Shown in pieces: positions 11,054 through 21,406 of a DNA stretch of 64,000 nucleotides (position 1 is its first letter; each line of letters begins with the position of its first letter). Under the pieces are notes generated by a model, which saw only the letters and a program-made list of their open reading frames with translations, searched no databases and was not told where the DNA came from. Origin of the DNA: Absidia repens (lineage: Eukaryota; Mucoromycota; Mucoromycetes; Mucorales; Cunninghamellaceae); the NCBI GenBank assembly GCA_002105175.1, contig MCGE01000032.1, positions 186,001-250,000 on the forward strand. Reading direction: 5' to 3'. The translations under genes and the position numbers were made by a program.

Positions 11054-12163
11054 TTACACCAACCTCGACAAGGAATCGGCAGCATTCAGTTCGCCTTTCA
11101 AATATTCAATTTCAAAATCGTATTCCAGTAAGTATGTCGCCCATCTTGTCACCTTCGCACCGGGATTTTCCTTTTTGAAGATGTATTTCAGTGCAGCATG
11201 GTCAGTCCGGAAAATAAATTTTCTTCCAGCCAAAAAATGTCGGTAATGCTCCACAGCCCAAACCACACCGAGAGCTTCCAAGTGAGTAGCAGCGTATCGG
11301 ACCTCTGGACCACGCAAGGTTCTTGAAGCATAGGAAATCACCGTTTCTTGGGTGGGTTGGTCGACAGGTGATTGAGACAGTATGGCACCCAAGCCCTTCC
11401 CGGAAGCATCTGTTGTAAGGACTTGAATCATTGATTGATCAGGGTGAGCCAGAATAGGAGCATGAGTCAGTCTATCCTTCAGTTGCTGAAAAGCGTCTTG
11501 CTGTTCTTGATCCCATGAGAAGGCCACATTCTTCCGAACCAGTTTCTGCAATGGCAATACCAGGCGAGCATAGTCTTGAATAAACCTTCGATAATATCCA
11601 GTAGTACCCAAAAAGGAACGGATTTCGTCACCACTTCTTGGAGTGCGCATTTCCAAGATCTTGTCGATATTGTTTGTTGTCGGTAGCAATCCATCGCCAG
11701 AAACCAAATGACCAAGATATTCGACACTTTTCTTGCCAAAAGCACATTTCTTGAATTTCAGGCGTAATCCAGCGTTCATACACTTCTTGAAGATCAGTTC
11801 CAAATGTACTGCATGCTCGGCCAGTGACTTGGAGTATATGATGATGTCGTCAATAAAAACCATGACAAAATCACCAACAAATTCACCCAAGATATCTGTC
11901 ATCAACCGTTGGAAAGTAGAAGGAGCGTTCGTCAAACCAAATGGCATAACCAAAAATTCAAAAGTCCCAAGCTTTGTCGTAAAACCAGTCTTCTTCACTG
12001 AGTCTTGATCCATAGCCACTTGCCAAAAACCCGACGCGGCATCCAAAGTTGAGAAAATGGTAGCACCACCGAGAGCAGCCAACAAATCATCGATGTGGGG
12101 GAGTGGGAAAGCGTCCTTCAGTGTCATAGCATTTAGTCGTCGACAGTCAATCACCATCCGCAT
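11054..12163 (-). pseudogene. Gypsy reverse transcriptase-RNase H, N-terminally truncated
   Basis: 369 residues copying RNA to DNA and degrading the RNA strand. The frame starts at RMVIDCRRLNAMT, a conserved mid-palm motif, immediately after the primer binding site. The first part of RT and everything upstream are lost. The polymerase active site is in VFIDDIIIYS (variant F-x-D-D). RNase H follows with TDASGKGLGAIL, HLEALGVVWAVEHY, RTDHAALKY and NAADSLSR, giving the expected acidic residues. It ends at a stop right after SRLV. No frameshift is visible inside this block, so the domain is conserved but not independently mobile. Confidence 0.9.
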
Positions 12164-12174
12164 TCAGGGCACCA
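12164..12174 (-). other. Primer binding site of the gypsy element
   Basis: On the minus strand TGGTGCCCTGA begins three bases inside the 5' LTR. It starts with TGG, the complement of the tRNA CCA end, as expected for priming by a host tRNA. Which tRNA is not established. Confidence 0.75.
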
Positions 12175-12177
12175 ATA

Positions 12178-12889
12178 TGACACGGAGGAAGGGGTTTTTA
12201 TTAATAATTGATCTGCTGAGGTCCTTTTCAACTACTGATCCTGAAAGACTTACTTTTCTGATGTTCAAGTCTAGTAAGTATTCTACTAATATAACCAATA
12301 TTCCAATATCGTGATTGAACAGATAAAAGAATAACAGAGTAAAAGGGGGTAGGAGAAACAATAGCGCGTCAAAAATAAAAGGTAATAATAAAAAAAAGTA
12401 GAGGAAAGAGTTGTTGTTTATTTCAAAGTCCAAAATAGATTCTAATATACATAAAACTACGACTATATGAGAGTATTAAGGACAATACTTTGTCGGCGAC
12501 AGAAGTAAAAAGAGAAGAAGAGTCAAGATCAATAAAATAAAAATAAAAAAAGAATGAATGAATAAATGGGGAGTTCTAAACTAAAAAGAAAAAACAAGGG
12601 AACTGAAACAATGTAATAATAATGGGGGAGGGAGAGAAAGGAGAATAAAATAAAAGTAAAGGGAACTGAGACAATGTCAAAAAGGAATGGAATGGAAAGA
12701 GTGGGAAGTGGGAAGAGAGAAAGAGAGAAAGAGAAAAAGTAACGGGGTCCATAAAAATAAATGAATTTAAATACCGCCACAAGATCGCCACACGGCAGGA
12801 AAAAACCAACCAGAATCCAGTATTTGACCAACAGCATTAAATTGAATTCCCGACTGACCGCAAAATATAGATCACTTCCCAACTTGTCA
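12178..12889 (-). repeat. 5' LTR of the gypsy element
   Basis: 712 bp, direct repeat of the LTR at 8120-8844. TGACA/TGTCA inverted ends are intact. It is followed directly by TTC and the family A LTR. Confidence 0.9.
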
Positions 12890-12892
12890 TTC

Positions 12893-13314
12893 TGTCGGCT
12901 TCGCAAGTGAAACTACCCTAGACAGCCGTGGCGTGCCATTGGTGGTTTTAGCGGGAACCAAACGCCGTATCAAGAGACACTCTTCGTTGGTTCCCAAGTG
13001 GCAACGACAACACCAATGATAGTATTTATGTAGTTTCACTTCCCCTTTTCCATAGTTTATATAGTGTAGTTTATATATTTCATTAGTAACCCGTATTCCT
13101 ATTTGTCCCCCATTTTAAATAACGATAGACATGAAATAGTATAAATACCTATATATTTTATTCTTTAATAAACAATAACTTATTTTTACATTCTAAATCT
13201 ACTTCCAACTATCTCTAATACTTTACTAAACTAAACTAAGCTAAAGTATTCAACCTATTCCTCTTTTGGCAAGTAATCCCTGACCCAGCTATTTATACTA
13301 CCTCCAATCTGAAA
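12893..13314 (+). mobile_element. Family A LTR, copy 2, abutting tRNA-Arg
   Basis: The same 422-bp unit as 7693-8114. It starts TGTCGG; its end reads CTGAAA where copy 1 has CTGACA. ATTC occurs on both sides (12,889-12,892 and 13,315-13,318). The right flank lies only six bases before the tRNA, which suggests a Pol III-directed insertion preference. Confidence 0.75.
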
Positions 13315-13324
13315 ATTCACGGAG

Positions 13325-13397
13325 GGCCTCGTGGCGAAATGGATATCGCGTCAGACTTCGGATCTGAAGATTGGGAGTTCGATCCTCCTCGAGGTCG
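13325..13397 (+). tRNA. tRNA-Arg (anticodon TCG)
   Basis: A 73-base cloverleaf can be drawn by eye. The acceptor stem GGCCTCG pairs with CGAGGTC (one G-U). The D arm is GCGA/TCGC, the anticodon stem TCAGA/TCTGA has loop CTTCGGA (anticodon TCG, reading CGA), and the T arm GGGAG/CTCCT has loop TTCGATC. The discriminator is G. No intron. A TTTT run at 13,402-13,405 is a Pol III terminator. Internal A and B boxes are in the D and T arms. Confidence 0.93.
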
Positions 13398-13401
13398 TCT
13401 A

Positions 13402-13405
13402 TTTT
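13402..13405 (+). terminator. Pol III terminator of tRNA-Arg
   Basis: A run of four T begins five bases after the mature 3' end of the tRNA, the usual signal for RNA polymerase III release. Confidence 0.7.
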
Positions 13406-13639
13406 GCACTATCCAACATATAGATAGTGGCTTAGTTTTTGGTTATCAGGTCGTAACTGGAAATTGTTTTTGTAGTGTTACGTGTTGTGGCTGTTTTTAA
13501 GTTTTGTTATGTTACGGCTAATTTGGGTAAGAAGCTTGTAACAGAGTAGTGTTTTTGTAGGTTTTTATATTTTTCTGGGTTGAATAGGATGTCTTGAGTT
13601 ATCCTTTAGTGTAGCTTTTGCTTGTTTAGAGCTTGAAAA

Positions 13640-14070
13640 TAAATTTGTTCCTTAGGCGGAATTTGAAATATCTTGTCCCTGATTTGGACAAAAATAGATT
13701 TGAGAGTAGTGAGCACCAGAACTTTTGTAGATAAAGTCCAACTGTAGAGAAAGTTTATAAAAAAATGAACTTAGAGAAGTAAAATAAAATAAAAAAAGAA
13801 AAGTATTGACCTTTGTTGGTTCAATAAAAATAAGTGTATAACACACAGTAAAAATAAAATAAAAAAGAGGACTTGTAGTCAAAAATAAAAGAGGTTTCTA
13901 TAATCCAATAGAAACAGTAGATAATTTGGTGGTATAATAACCTTTGTACTAAGTTTTATTTGTTAATTGAGAAAACTGATAAAAAACTAAAGAGAAAAGA
14001 AAAGAAAAGGATAATAATAAAAAGTTGCGATATTTATACTAAATAATTATAATTGATGTAAGGGTTCTAT
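13640..14070. repeat. Degenerate LTR-like repeat, copy 1
   Basis: Shares the stretch GCACCAGAACTTTTGTAGAT with 15,060-15,080, and from about 13,740 it resembles 19,041-19,330, which is the same repeat type on the other side of the hAT insertion. It holds a TATA-like ATATTTATACT and several AATAAA signals. Nothing coding is seen. Family and true ends are unclear. Confidence 0.5.
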
Positions 14071-14216
14071 TTGTGTTTTTCGGTTTTTGTGTATTTTCTA
14101 TTTTTTTTGTGGTTTCATTGATGGAAGCATTTCATTTTCAAGGTTACACATCTGTAAGGCCCCAACCAATCAGCTGGTTTATGTTGAAAAGATCCGCAGC
14201 AATGAGGCTAGCGGTG

Positions 14217-14218
14217 TC

Positions 14219-14254
<36 letters not shown>

Positions 14255-14345
14255 ATTGCTGTTGATGTTGTTATTGTTGTCGTCGATGTTGTTGTTATTG
14301 TTGTCGATGTTGTTGTTGTTGTTGTCGATGTTATTGTTGGCATCG
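14217..14345. repeat. GTT/GAT-type trinucleotide repeat
   Basis: Irregular GTT units with interspersed GAT and GTC. The Val/Leu-rich reading frames that cross it are by-products of the repeat and are not treated as genes. Confidence 0.9.
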
Positions 14346-14691
14346 ATGCCTTCGACAGTTATATGTTACGGGTATTTTTGAGTTTATATGTTGTTGTGGC
14401 TGTTTTTAATTTTTGTTATAAGTGAATACCAAATATGTTATGGTAGACTTGATGTTTTTTGATGTTATTTGTATAGTTTGGTATAGATAGAGTAGTATCT
14501 TGCACCAAATGTGTCTTGTAATAATTAATTTTTCCTCCTAGTGAGAGTCAAGAGCGATTTTTTTTTTCTGGACGGAATTTGAAATTTGATTTCCTGTGGT
14601 CCCTGAATTGACTTTTGTTTATAGAGAGAGCACTAGATATGTACCACACCAAATGTGTATTTGAATATGAGTAGTGAGTTCCAGATATGAG

Positions 14692-15035
14692 TGTTGTATT
14701 TTGCATATGAATGTAGCAATGAAATAAAATAAAGTGTGACATTGATGTAAATCATGCATACTGTAAGTGAAATAAAAATAAATTCAAATACAGCGCTACA
14801 ATGCAAGGGCTCAGATCATATATGGGTGTCATGATCTGATTTCACTTTTTCATGTCTTTGAAAAAGAAACCCATTTATTATATCAAACCGTAGTAGTAGT
14901 TATACTGTTTCATACCATAATCACATCATTATAAAAAGATGCTTGATTTATATCAAATAAAGGTTATCAACATTCTCATCTTATTTTTTATTTTTTATTT
15001 TACTTTTATTTTATTTTAAAACCTAAACTACAACA
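14692..15035 (+). mobile_element. Solo LTR, family F, copy 1
   Basis: 344 bp, starting TGTTGTATTTTGC and ending CTACAACA, with ATGAG target duplications at 14,687-14,691 and 15,036-15,040. A near-identical second copy lies at 36,411-36,756 with a different target duplication. Confidence 0.88.
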
Positions 15036-15119
15036 ATGAGTTTGGATAGTAAGTAGTGAGCACCAGAACTTTTGTAGATAAAGTCCAACTTGAAATTAGG
15101 GCTCTTAACAATACCTAAA

Positions 15120-15525
15120 TGAGGAGTATTGGTATTGATCAATACCATGTTAGCGGGATTAGCAATACCAATACCTTAGCGGGACGGTACCACTTATAAG
15201 TATTGGTATTGATCAATACCTCTTAGCGGGATTAGCAATACCAAAACCTTAGCGGGACAATACCACTATTAGGTATTGGTATTGATCAATACCTCTTAGC
15301 GGGATTAGCAATACCAATACCTTAACGGGACAATACCAATATCGAGTATTGGTATTGATCAATACCTGTTAGCGGGATTAGCAATACCAAAACCTTAGCG
15401 GGACAATACCACTATTAGGTATTGGTATTGATCAAAATTTTTTAGCGGGATTAGCAATACCAATACCTTAACGGGACAATACCAATATTAAGTATTGGTA
15501 TTGATCAATACCTGTTACTGAGACT
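15120..15525 (+). repeat. Left subterminal 73-bp satellite of the hAT element
   Basis: More than five tandem units with an exact period of 73 bp: the landmark TTAGCGGGATTAGC starts at 15,150, 15,223, 15,296, 15,369 and 15,442. Each unit includes the palindrome GGTATTGATCAATACC and two TTAGCGGGA boxes. The arrangement suits transposase binding sites, which in hAT elements are often subterminal repeats; that function is inferred. Confidence 0.92.
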
Positions 15526-15761
15526 AATATATCACAAAAAATCATGCAAAAAATCAAAAAAAAAGAAAATACCCATTTCATTTTGGTGGAAACTAATTAC
15601 AAAACCATGAAAACTTTTTATTTTTCATCATTAAATAAAGACGTTGTTGTATAAATGATAATGTCTAATTTATTTCCAATAATAATAATAATAATAATTA
15701 TCTATAATCTAATATAAGCGTGGATTGCTTCAACTAAACTAGGCGTATGAGGAATAAAAAA

Positions 15762-15955
15762 TCATATATACGAATGTTCATCATCGCATGACGTCTCCAA
15801 GGTTCTTTTCAATCGATATTTTTCCATCATACAAAATCTGATCGTATCAGGCTTCAATGAGCGGCGAAGAGGGGGGATTGTATGCTTTGCGCTTGAGAAT
15901 ACTCGCTCTACCGGCACACTTGTTCCTAAAAAAAAGATATGTTTGTGTTAGATAT

Positions 15956-16016
<61 letters not shown>

Positions 16017-18501
16017 TGGCACCGCAAGGTAGTCCCGGGCCATCTTTGATAAAACTGGGAAAAGATCTTGGTTAGCCTTCCACCACCCCAAGACATCACG
16101 GGAGACTGCGTTCAGTTCCATTGAGCGACGGTGATAAAGATCAACTTCATTGACTCGTTCTTCAACTCTTCGTGCTGCAATTCGACGACCGTAAGCGTGC
16201 TGTAACACTCGTGGTATTGCTTCTCCATTAACCACAGGCGTTTCGTGATCGTCGTTCTGCGGTTGTCCATACTGTTGAGAATATTTTTGGTAATGGTCAT
16301 CTAATTGCTGTCGACATAATTGAATAAATTCTAATTCCCAGTTATTTCGATCGGTATAATCAATGTTGAGCCCAGGATCAAGTGCTGTCAAAAAAAAAAA
16401 ATTAAAAATCTGTTTTTTGACCACTCTTTTTTTTTATTATTACTTACAAAAAGCTACCATAGAAATAGGCGAATCGTCTGTCTTGACATAGTATTGTTGT
16501 AACTTGGAAAAACATACTTCAGCGGCCCTTTTGAGAGGTGAGTGGTCATTGCTTTGGTTGTCAATAAACTGGTCCAATGCGTCCATAAGAAAATTGTATG
16601 CAGGAATAACGATGTTGATGGTTGGATAATCTTGCCCAGATATGAATTTTGTTGCTTCTTCGAAATCCTAAATAAACCCGATTAGTGCCCTATCAATTAT
16701 GAACAGTGATATATAACGCTACCTCTAATAAAGTTCGCATTTCGCCCAAGTATGTCCATTCTTCTTCAGATAACAAGTACGGTTGGAGGTCAACGTCGGT
16801 TGAAGTGATCATTGTAAGAGGCGTCCGTAATTCGATTGCTGTATTTATCATATGGTATGTGGAATTCCAGCGAGTTACGACATCCAATATTGGTTTGATT
16901 TTTTTGACACCATTACACTCATCGCGCAATCTGAGGAAGTGGCTCATTTTTTGATTTGACAGTCTTATTGATTTAATGCATTTTCGAAGCTATAATAAAA
17001 CAAAAGATTTAGCGCTGAGTATATTAAAATAATTATGTAAACTTCACTTACATTTTTCAGACATGTTGGGATGTTTTCATTTTCTATACCGTCCGCTGTC
17101 GGTGCGCAACACAACGTGGAGAGAGCTGATTGAATGGCTAGGTTCATTATATGGGCCAGGCATCGCACATGGTGTTTTTTATGATTGAAGTCAATGCCTT
17201 CCAACATCCACTTGTTCTCGAGTGCTTTCATCATTGTGGTATTGTTGGACGCATTATCTGTTACCACCGCTAGAATCTATAAAAAATCGTTGGTGAGACT
17301 GGTATGCGTAGTCATTGTTACAGCAAGCGTTTACCTTCTTTTTGATACCGAGTTCAGTCAATGAGTTATCCAGATAAGTTGAAAGGTGTTCGCCTGAATG
17401 TTTATTTTCAATATGTATGAAATCCAAAAGAGTGTTGTTCAGCTTAAATTTTTTGTCTACATAGTGTCCAGTTACACCCATAAAGGAAAGGTTATTGGGA
17501 GACGTCCACATGTCCAAAGTAATTGAGATTTTGGAGTCCACCAACTAAAAAAAAAAAAAAAAAAAAAAAAGGTAGAAAAAAGGTAGAAGGTAAGATAACT
17601 ATGTTATTCAAAAAAAAAGGAAAAAAAAAAAAACTTGCCTGAAGCTGCGATATCAAGTTTGACCGATTGTTGTTGTAATTGTTGATGATTTGTGATCGTA
17701 TCGTGACAGCTGTTGGGACAGCTACCGACGGATTCAGGTACGATAATAGGGATTTGAAAAAAGGTGATTGAACAACAGTAAACGGCTGGTCGTCGCTTAC
17801 CAACCATTCTGCCAAAAGTACGTTGAATTTATCACTATCGAAAGCAAATTGCCTATATCACAATCAAATTTTAGTTAACTGATATATGCCTTTTCTTCTT
17901 CTTCATTTGTACTTACCTTTGGAAGATTTCATCAATAGTGGGTTGTGCTTTGTCATCTACATCCTTGATCGTTCTGTAAATTTCGTAATGCTTTGCCTTG
18001 AGATGCTTCCATTGACCAGAGGTGGATTTGTTTGTGCATTTGACAGTAAATAATCTGAAAATCAATGGTTAACAAAAACTCGTAACATTCTATTTAATAT
18101 GTCTATTACCTGTTATTTTCCATACACAACATGCAACTGGCAGTATTTCCATCTTCGTATAAGGCAAAATACGTCCATACCGGACTACTTCGTTGTCGTT
18201 TTCTTGGAGATTGAGTTAGCAATTGAGGCGGCAATTGAGCTGACGATGGAGCTGACGATGGAGTTGAGGATTGAGTTGAGGATTGAGTTGAGGATTGAGT
18301 TGAGGATTGAGTTACTGGTTGAAGTGAGAATGGAAATGGAGATTCAGTTGTCAATTGAGTTACTGATTGAGATCCTGAATGAGATCCTGAATGAGATCCT
18401 GATGGTGAAGTAATGGGCTCCATGTTAAACTCTAGACCACCATGATCTAGGTCTTCTTGCGATAGCATAGGGGTAAAAGAGTTAAATGCAGCGGGATACA
18501 T
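15762..18501 (-). CDS. hAT transposase with BED zinc finger
   Basis: Cut-and-paste transposase, 732 residues. Minus exons: 18110-18501, 17917-18054, 17639-17852, 17335-17544, 17052-17276, 16723-16989, 16448-16667, 16016-16384 and 15762-15925 (2199 bp with stop, exactly 733 codons). The N-terminus is Ser/Thr/Gln-rich. A BED-type finger follows: C-x2-C in SCMLC, then H-x4-H in KHLKAKH, split by an intron. The RNase H-like core has ISITLDMWTSP (first catalytic Asp), VVTDNASNN (second), CLAHIMNLAI, and VVTRWNSTYHM with DFEEATKF. The C-terminal dimerisation region includes LGWWKANQDLFPVLSKMARDYL and VPVERVFSSA. One intron (17,545-17,638) uses a GC donor; another (15,926-16,015) holds a T run of over 50. 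No stop or frameshift is seen, so it may be functional. Confidence 0.92.
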
Positions 18502-18629
18502 AACAAAAATAAGTTAAAAGTAATAAAAAGAAAGCAAAAAAAAAAAAAAAAAAAAAAACAACTTTTTTTATTTTTATATTGTTTATAACTTCAAATGCCG
18601 CCTGCCAAATCTATCAAAACCTAAAACTT

Positions 18630-18985
18630 TATCGGGATATTCGAAACAATACCACTAGTAAAATTGGTATTGATCAATACCTGTTAGCGGGATTAGCAAT
18701 ACCAATACCTTAGCGGGACGGTACCACCAATAAAAATTGGTATTGATCAATACCTGTTAGCGGGATTAGCAATACCAAAACCTTAGCGGGACGGTACCAC
18801 TAATAGGTATTGGTATTGATCAATACTTCTTAGCGGGATTAGCAATACCAAAACCTTAGCGGGACAATACCCCTAATAGGTATTGGTATTGATCAATACC
18901 TCTTAGCGGGATTAGCAATACCAAAACCTTAGCGAGACAATACCACTAGTAGGTATTGGTATTGATCGGTACCAGGTATTGAGGA
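18630..18985 (+). repeat. Right subterminal 73-bp satellite of the hAT element
   Basis: About 4.5 units of the same 73-bp repeat as on the left, in the same orientation (landmarks at 18,684 and 18,757). Units vary at a few positions, for example AATACC versus AAAACC. Confidence 0.9.
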
Positions 18986-19040
18986 CTTTTTCTCAATACC
19001 ATAATCGGGACGGGACCAAATTAAGAGCCCTACTTGAAAT

Positions 19041-19355
19041 AAAAGAAGTTTTTAAAAGAAAACTTGATAAAATAAAATAAAGTAAATGTATTGACCTTGA
19101 CTGGTTCAATAAAAATAAAAATGAGAGTATAACTGACTCTGAAATAAAATAAAGTGGATTTCTATAGCAAAATAGAAATAAGAGATAACTTGATGGTTAT
19201 AAAAAAACCTTTTATACTAAACTTTTATTTGATAATTGAGTAAAGCTGACAAAAAAACTAAAGAAAAACTAATTTCCTCGAAAAAAGTCGAGCTATTTAT
19301 ACTATTTTGAAAGGAGCGGAGTGGAATTGGTCGTCGACGAGATTTAGCTTGGCGG
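19041..19355. repeat. Degenerate LTR-like repeat, part 2
   Basis: Continues the repeat whose left part (15,041-15,096) lies on the other side of the hAT insertion, and resembles 13,740-14,060 (TTCAATAAAAATAA, the AATTGAGTAAAGCTGA region, ATTTATACT). Not coding. Confidence 0.5.
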
Positions 19356-19629
19356 TGTTGTATTTGTGAAACCCAAACCTATTTCCCATCTTCCAAATCT
19401 TTATTTATTTATACCCCGCTCCGCATTTCTTCTCTTTGACATTTTGACAGGTACTACCCTATTTTATTCATACTTCATCACCCGCTAAATTACTTCAGAT
19501 TATCCCAATTCGTAACCATTTCATTATGGCTCACTTAGCTATAGAAAAAGATATAAATATGACATGTTTGAATATTAAATAAAAAGAGTAACCAATGTTT
19601 CACTTATTTGTACCTTTGCGTTTATTTCA
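19356..19629 (+). mobile_element. Solo LTR, family D, copy 1
   Basis: 274 bp from TGTTGTATTTGTG to TTTATTTCA with target duplications GGCGG at 19,351-19,355 and 19,630-19,634. Two more copies, 26,680-26,972 and 27,836-28,130, have their own distinct duplications. Confidence 0.9.
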
Positions 19630-19705
19630 GGCGGGGTATATTTTGGTAGACGAGGGAGACGGAGAAGATGGAGTCGACGACGAGATCGTGGAACTGCGGC
19701 TGGAC

Positions 19706-20136
19706 CTAGTCACTTGTGGCCCAAGCCATCAGTTCCCCCAGACCAAATAGGTTAGCCAAGTCTAACCCGGGGTTCACATGTCCCTCCTTTTGAAAAGCGT
19801 CACCGGCGACTTGCTCCCAATCATCGGCCTCTGCCAGTTTCTTGACCACTGAGTTGACTTGTCTTCGATTTCGGGCGTTTGCAAAATTTCATCTACCAAT
19901 TGCCTTCTAGACCGGCGGTACTCCAAAAGTTCCAGAGTGTTAGTTGGCTTACTGAGCATGTAATGGGAGTATTCCAATAGAGTTGGCACCAAATAGTTAT
20001 TCAAGGTAGCGTTCTTGCTCCAATAGTGTTGTCTTTCAGAAAAGGCATGTGCCTCATAGATGTCAAAGTGCTGAGTAGCCATAGCCTTGAAATAGACGAG
20101 TTGTTCTTCTTGGTTTAATGCCCAGGTGGAATTCAT
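19706..20136 (-). pseudogene. Frameshifted unknown protein, possibly gag-like
   Basis: A 120-residue frame from an ATG at 20,136 reads MNSTWALNQEEQLVYFKAMA, then HAFSERQHYWSKNATLNNY and TNTLELLEYRRSRRQLVDEI. Near 19,890 it loses sense, and a second frame continues as NSVVKKLAEADDWEQVA and GLDLANLFGLGELMAW to a stop at 19,706-19,708. Both halves look like real helical protein, so one frameshift is likely. I do not recognise the family. The setting among LTRs makes a retroelement gag remnant plausible, but this is inference. Confidence 0.45.
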
Positions 20137-20575
20137 TTTGACAATTGGAATAATATATTAATTAATGCTTTGCTAAAAAAATATGCAGGAGGGCTTCTTT
20201 TCCTTTGATTTCGTTATACTGGAAATTGTTTTTGTAGGTTTTTATTTTTTATAGTGTTACGGGTATTTTTGAGTTGTTATAAAAGTAATGTACCAAATAT
20301 GTACGGTTTGTTTGATTTATATACTGTACGCCGAAACGGTGCGGTATTAACTTTTTGTTAATGCTTTTGTTATATTTTACACCAAATGTATAGTGTATAA
20401 GTGTTTGCTTGTTCTTGCTTGAACGGATTTGCAGTACTTTTGTAGCGAGGATCAAAAAATATTTTCCCCCTGAATCGGAATTTGAAATGTAACTTTTTTG
20501 TTTACTTGACTTGTAGTCTTGAAAATAAATAGAGAGCACCAAATATGTTATTTGATTAAGGTAGAAAGTACCAGA

Positions 20576-21024
20576 TGTCGCATCATGAAAAATGATGGCA
20601 TAAAAATAAAAGCTGTTCCTGAAGAAATTGAAATTCCGATTAGGAACACTGCATGATAAAAATAAATAATCACGCAACATTGTGATAGAAGAAAAGAAAA
20701 TAATGATTCACTTCATGAAATCATTAGGTCCCATAAAATAGAATAAAAGAAAATAAAATACCCTTGCAATAACATCAATCATATCACCATACACCTAATA
20801 TCAGAACATCATACGATCATAATAAAAATAATGATCATGATAAAAAATAATAATAACAATAAACCCATGTAATATCTATTTCCAATGAAACATAAGATAT
20901 AATATAAAGAGTGGCATTTTTATTAATAAAAACCATATACAAGAATCTCACTTAATTCTAACCGTCCCACTTTTTATTTTCTACTTTTTTTTTTTATTTT
21001 TTTCTTTATATACGTTATTTCACA
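20576..21024 (+). mobile_element. Solo LTR, family E, copy 1
   Basis: 449 bp starting TGTCGCATCATG and ending TTATTTCACA, with CCAGA duplications at 20,571-20,575 and 21,025-21,029. It is the left arm of a large inverted repeat with the next two copies. Confidence 0.9.
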
Positions 21025-21063
21025 CCAGATATGTTATTGGTAATAAGTATTGAGCACCAGAAC

Positions 21064-21406
21064 TGTAAAATAGCGTATAAAAAAAATAAAAAAATAAAAA
21101 GTAGAAAATGAGACAGGTAGAATTAAGTGAGATTCTTGTATATGGTTTTTATTAATAAAAATGCCACTCTTTATATTATATCTTATGTTTCATTGGAAAT
21201 AGATATTACATGGGTTTATTGTTATTATTATTATTTTTTTATCATCATCATCATCATCATCATCTTTATTATAATCGTATGATGTTCTGATATTAGGTGT
21301 ATGATGATACGATTGATGTTATTGCAAGGGTATTTTATTTTCTTTTATTCTATTTTATGAGGCCTAATGATTTTATGAAGTGAATAATTGTTTTCTTTCT
21401 TCCATC
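21064..21406 (-). mobile_element. LTR family E, copy 2, truncated
   Basis: Reverse-orientation copy beginning TGTAAAATAGCG, the diverged complement of the family end. It stops abruptly at 21,406, where the third copy starts. It contains a (ATC)n expansion near 21,240-21,265. Confidence 0.75.

Larger units (their letters stand above)
8120..12889 (-). mobile_element. Ty3/gypsy LTR retrotransposon, deleted and non-autonomous
   Basis: A 4.77-kb element transcribed on the minus strand. Its LTRs are 12178-12889 (5') and 8120-8844 (3') with inverted ends TGACA/TGTCA. A primer binding site complementary to a tRNA 3' end (TGGTGCCCTGA) is at 12164-12174, three bases from the 5' LTR. A purine-rich tract with seven G lies at about 8845-8860 next to the 3' LTR. 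The internal region keeps RT-RNase H and integrase, but gag, protease and the N-terminal part of RT are missing: the primer site abuts a mid-RT sequence directly. The integrase is interrupted by a solo LTR. If the terminal A is counted as shared, the flanks are a 4-bp duplication ATTC (8115-8118 and 12,889-12,892). Confidence 0.88.
15097..19032 (-). mobile_element. Complete hAT-superfamily DNA transposon
   Basis: 3.94-kb element. Terminal inverted repeats TAGGGCTCTTAA (15,097-15,108) and its complement (19,021-19,032) are flanked by a perfect 8-bp target duplication CTTGAAAT (15,089-15,096 and 19,033-19,040); 8 bp is diagnostic for hAT. Inside are a 73-bp tandem satellite near each end and one nine-exon transposase gene on the minus strand that stays open throughout. 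The element is inserted in a degenerate LTR-like repeat. Intact ends plus an open transposase indicate a recent and possibly still mobile copy. Confidence 0.95.

Noticed and set aside
14073..14425. Leu/Val-rich frames of about 100 residues
   Set aside because: They arise from the GTT/GAT trinucleotide repeat.
15120..15525. Possible CRISPR-like array
   Set aside because: Units are contiguous 73-bp tandem repeats without unique spacers, lie inside a eukaryotic transposon, and recur at its other end.
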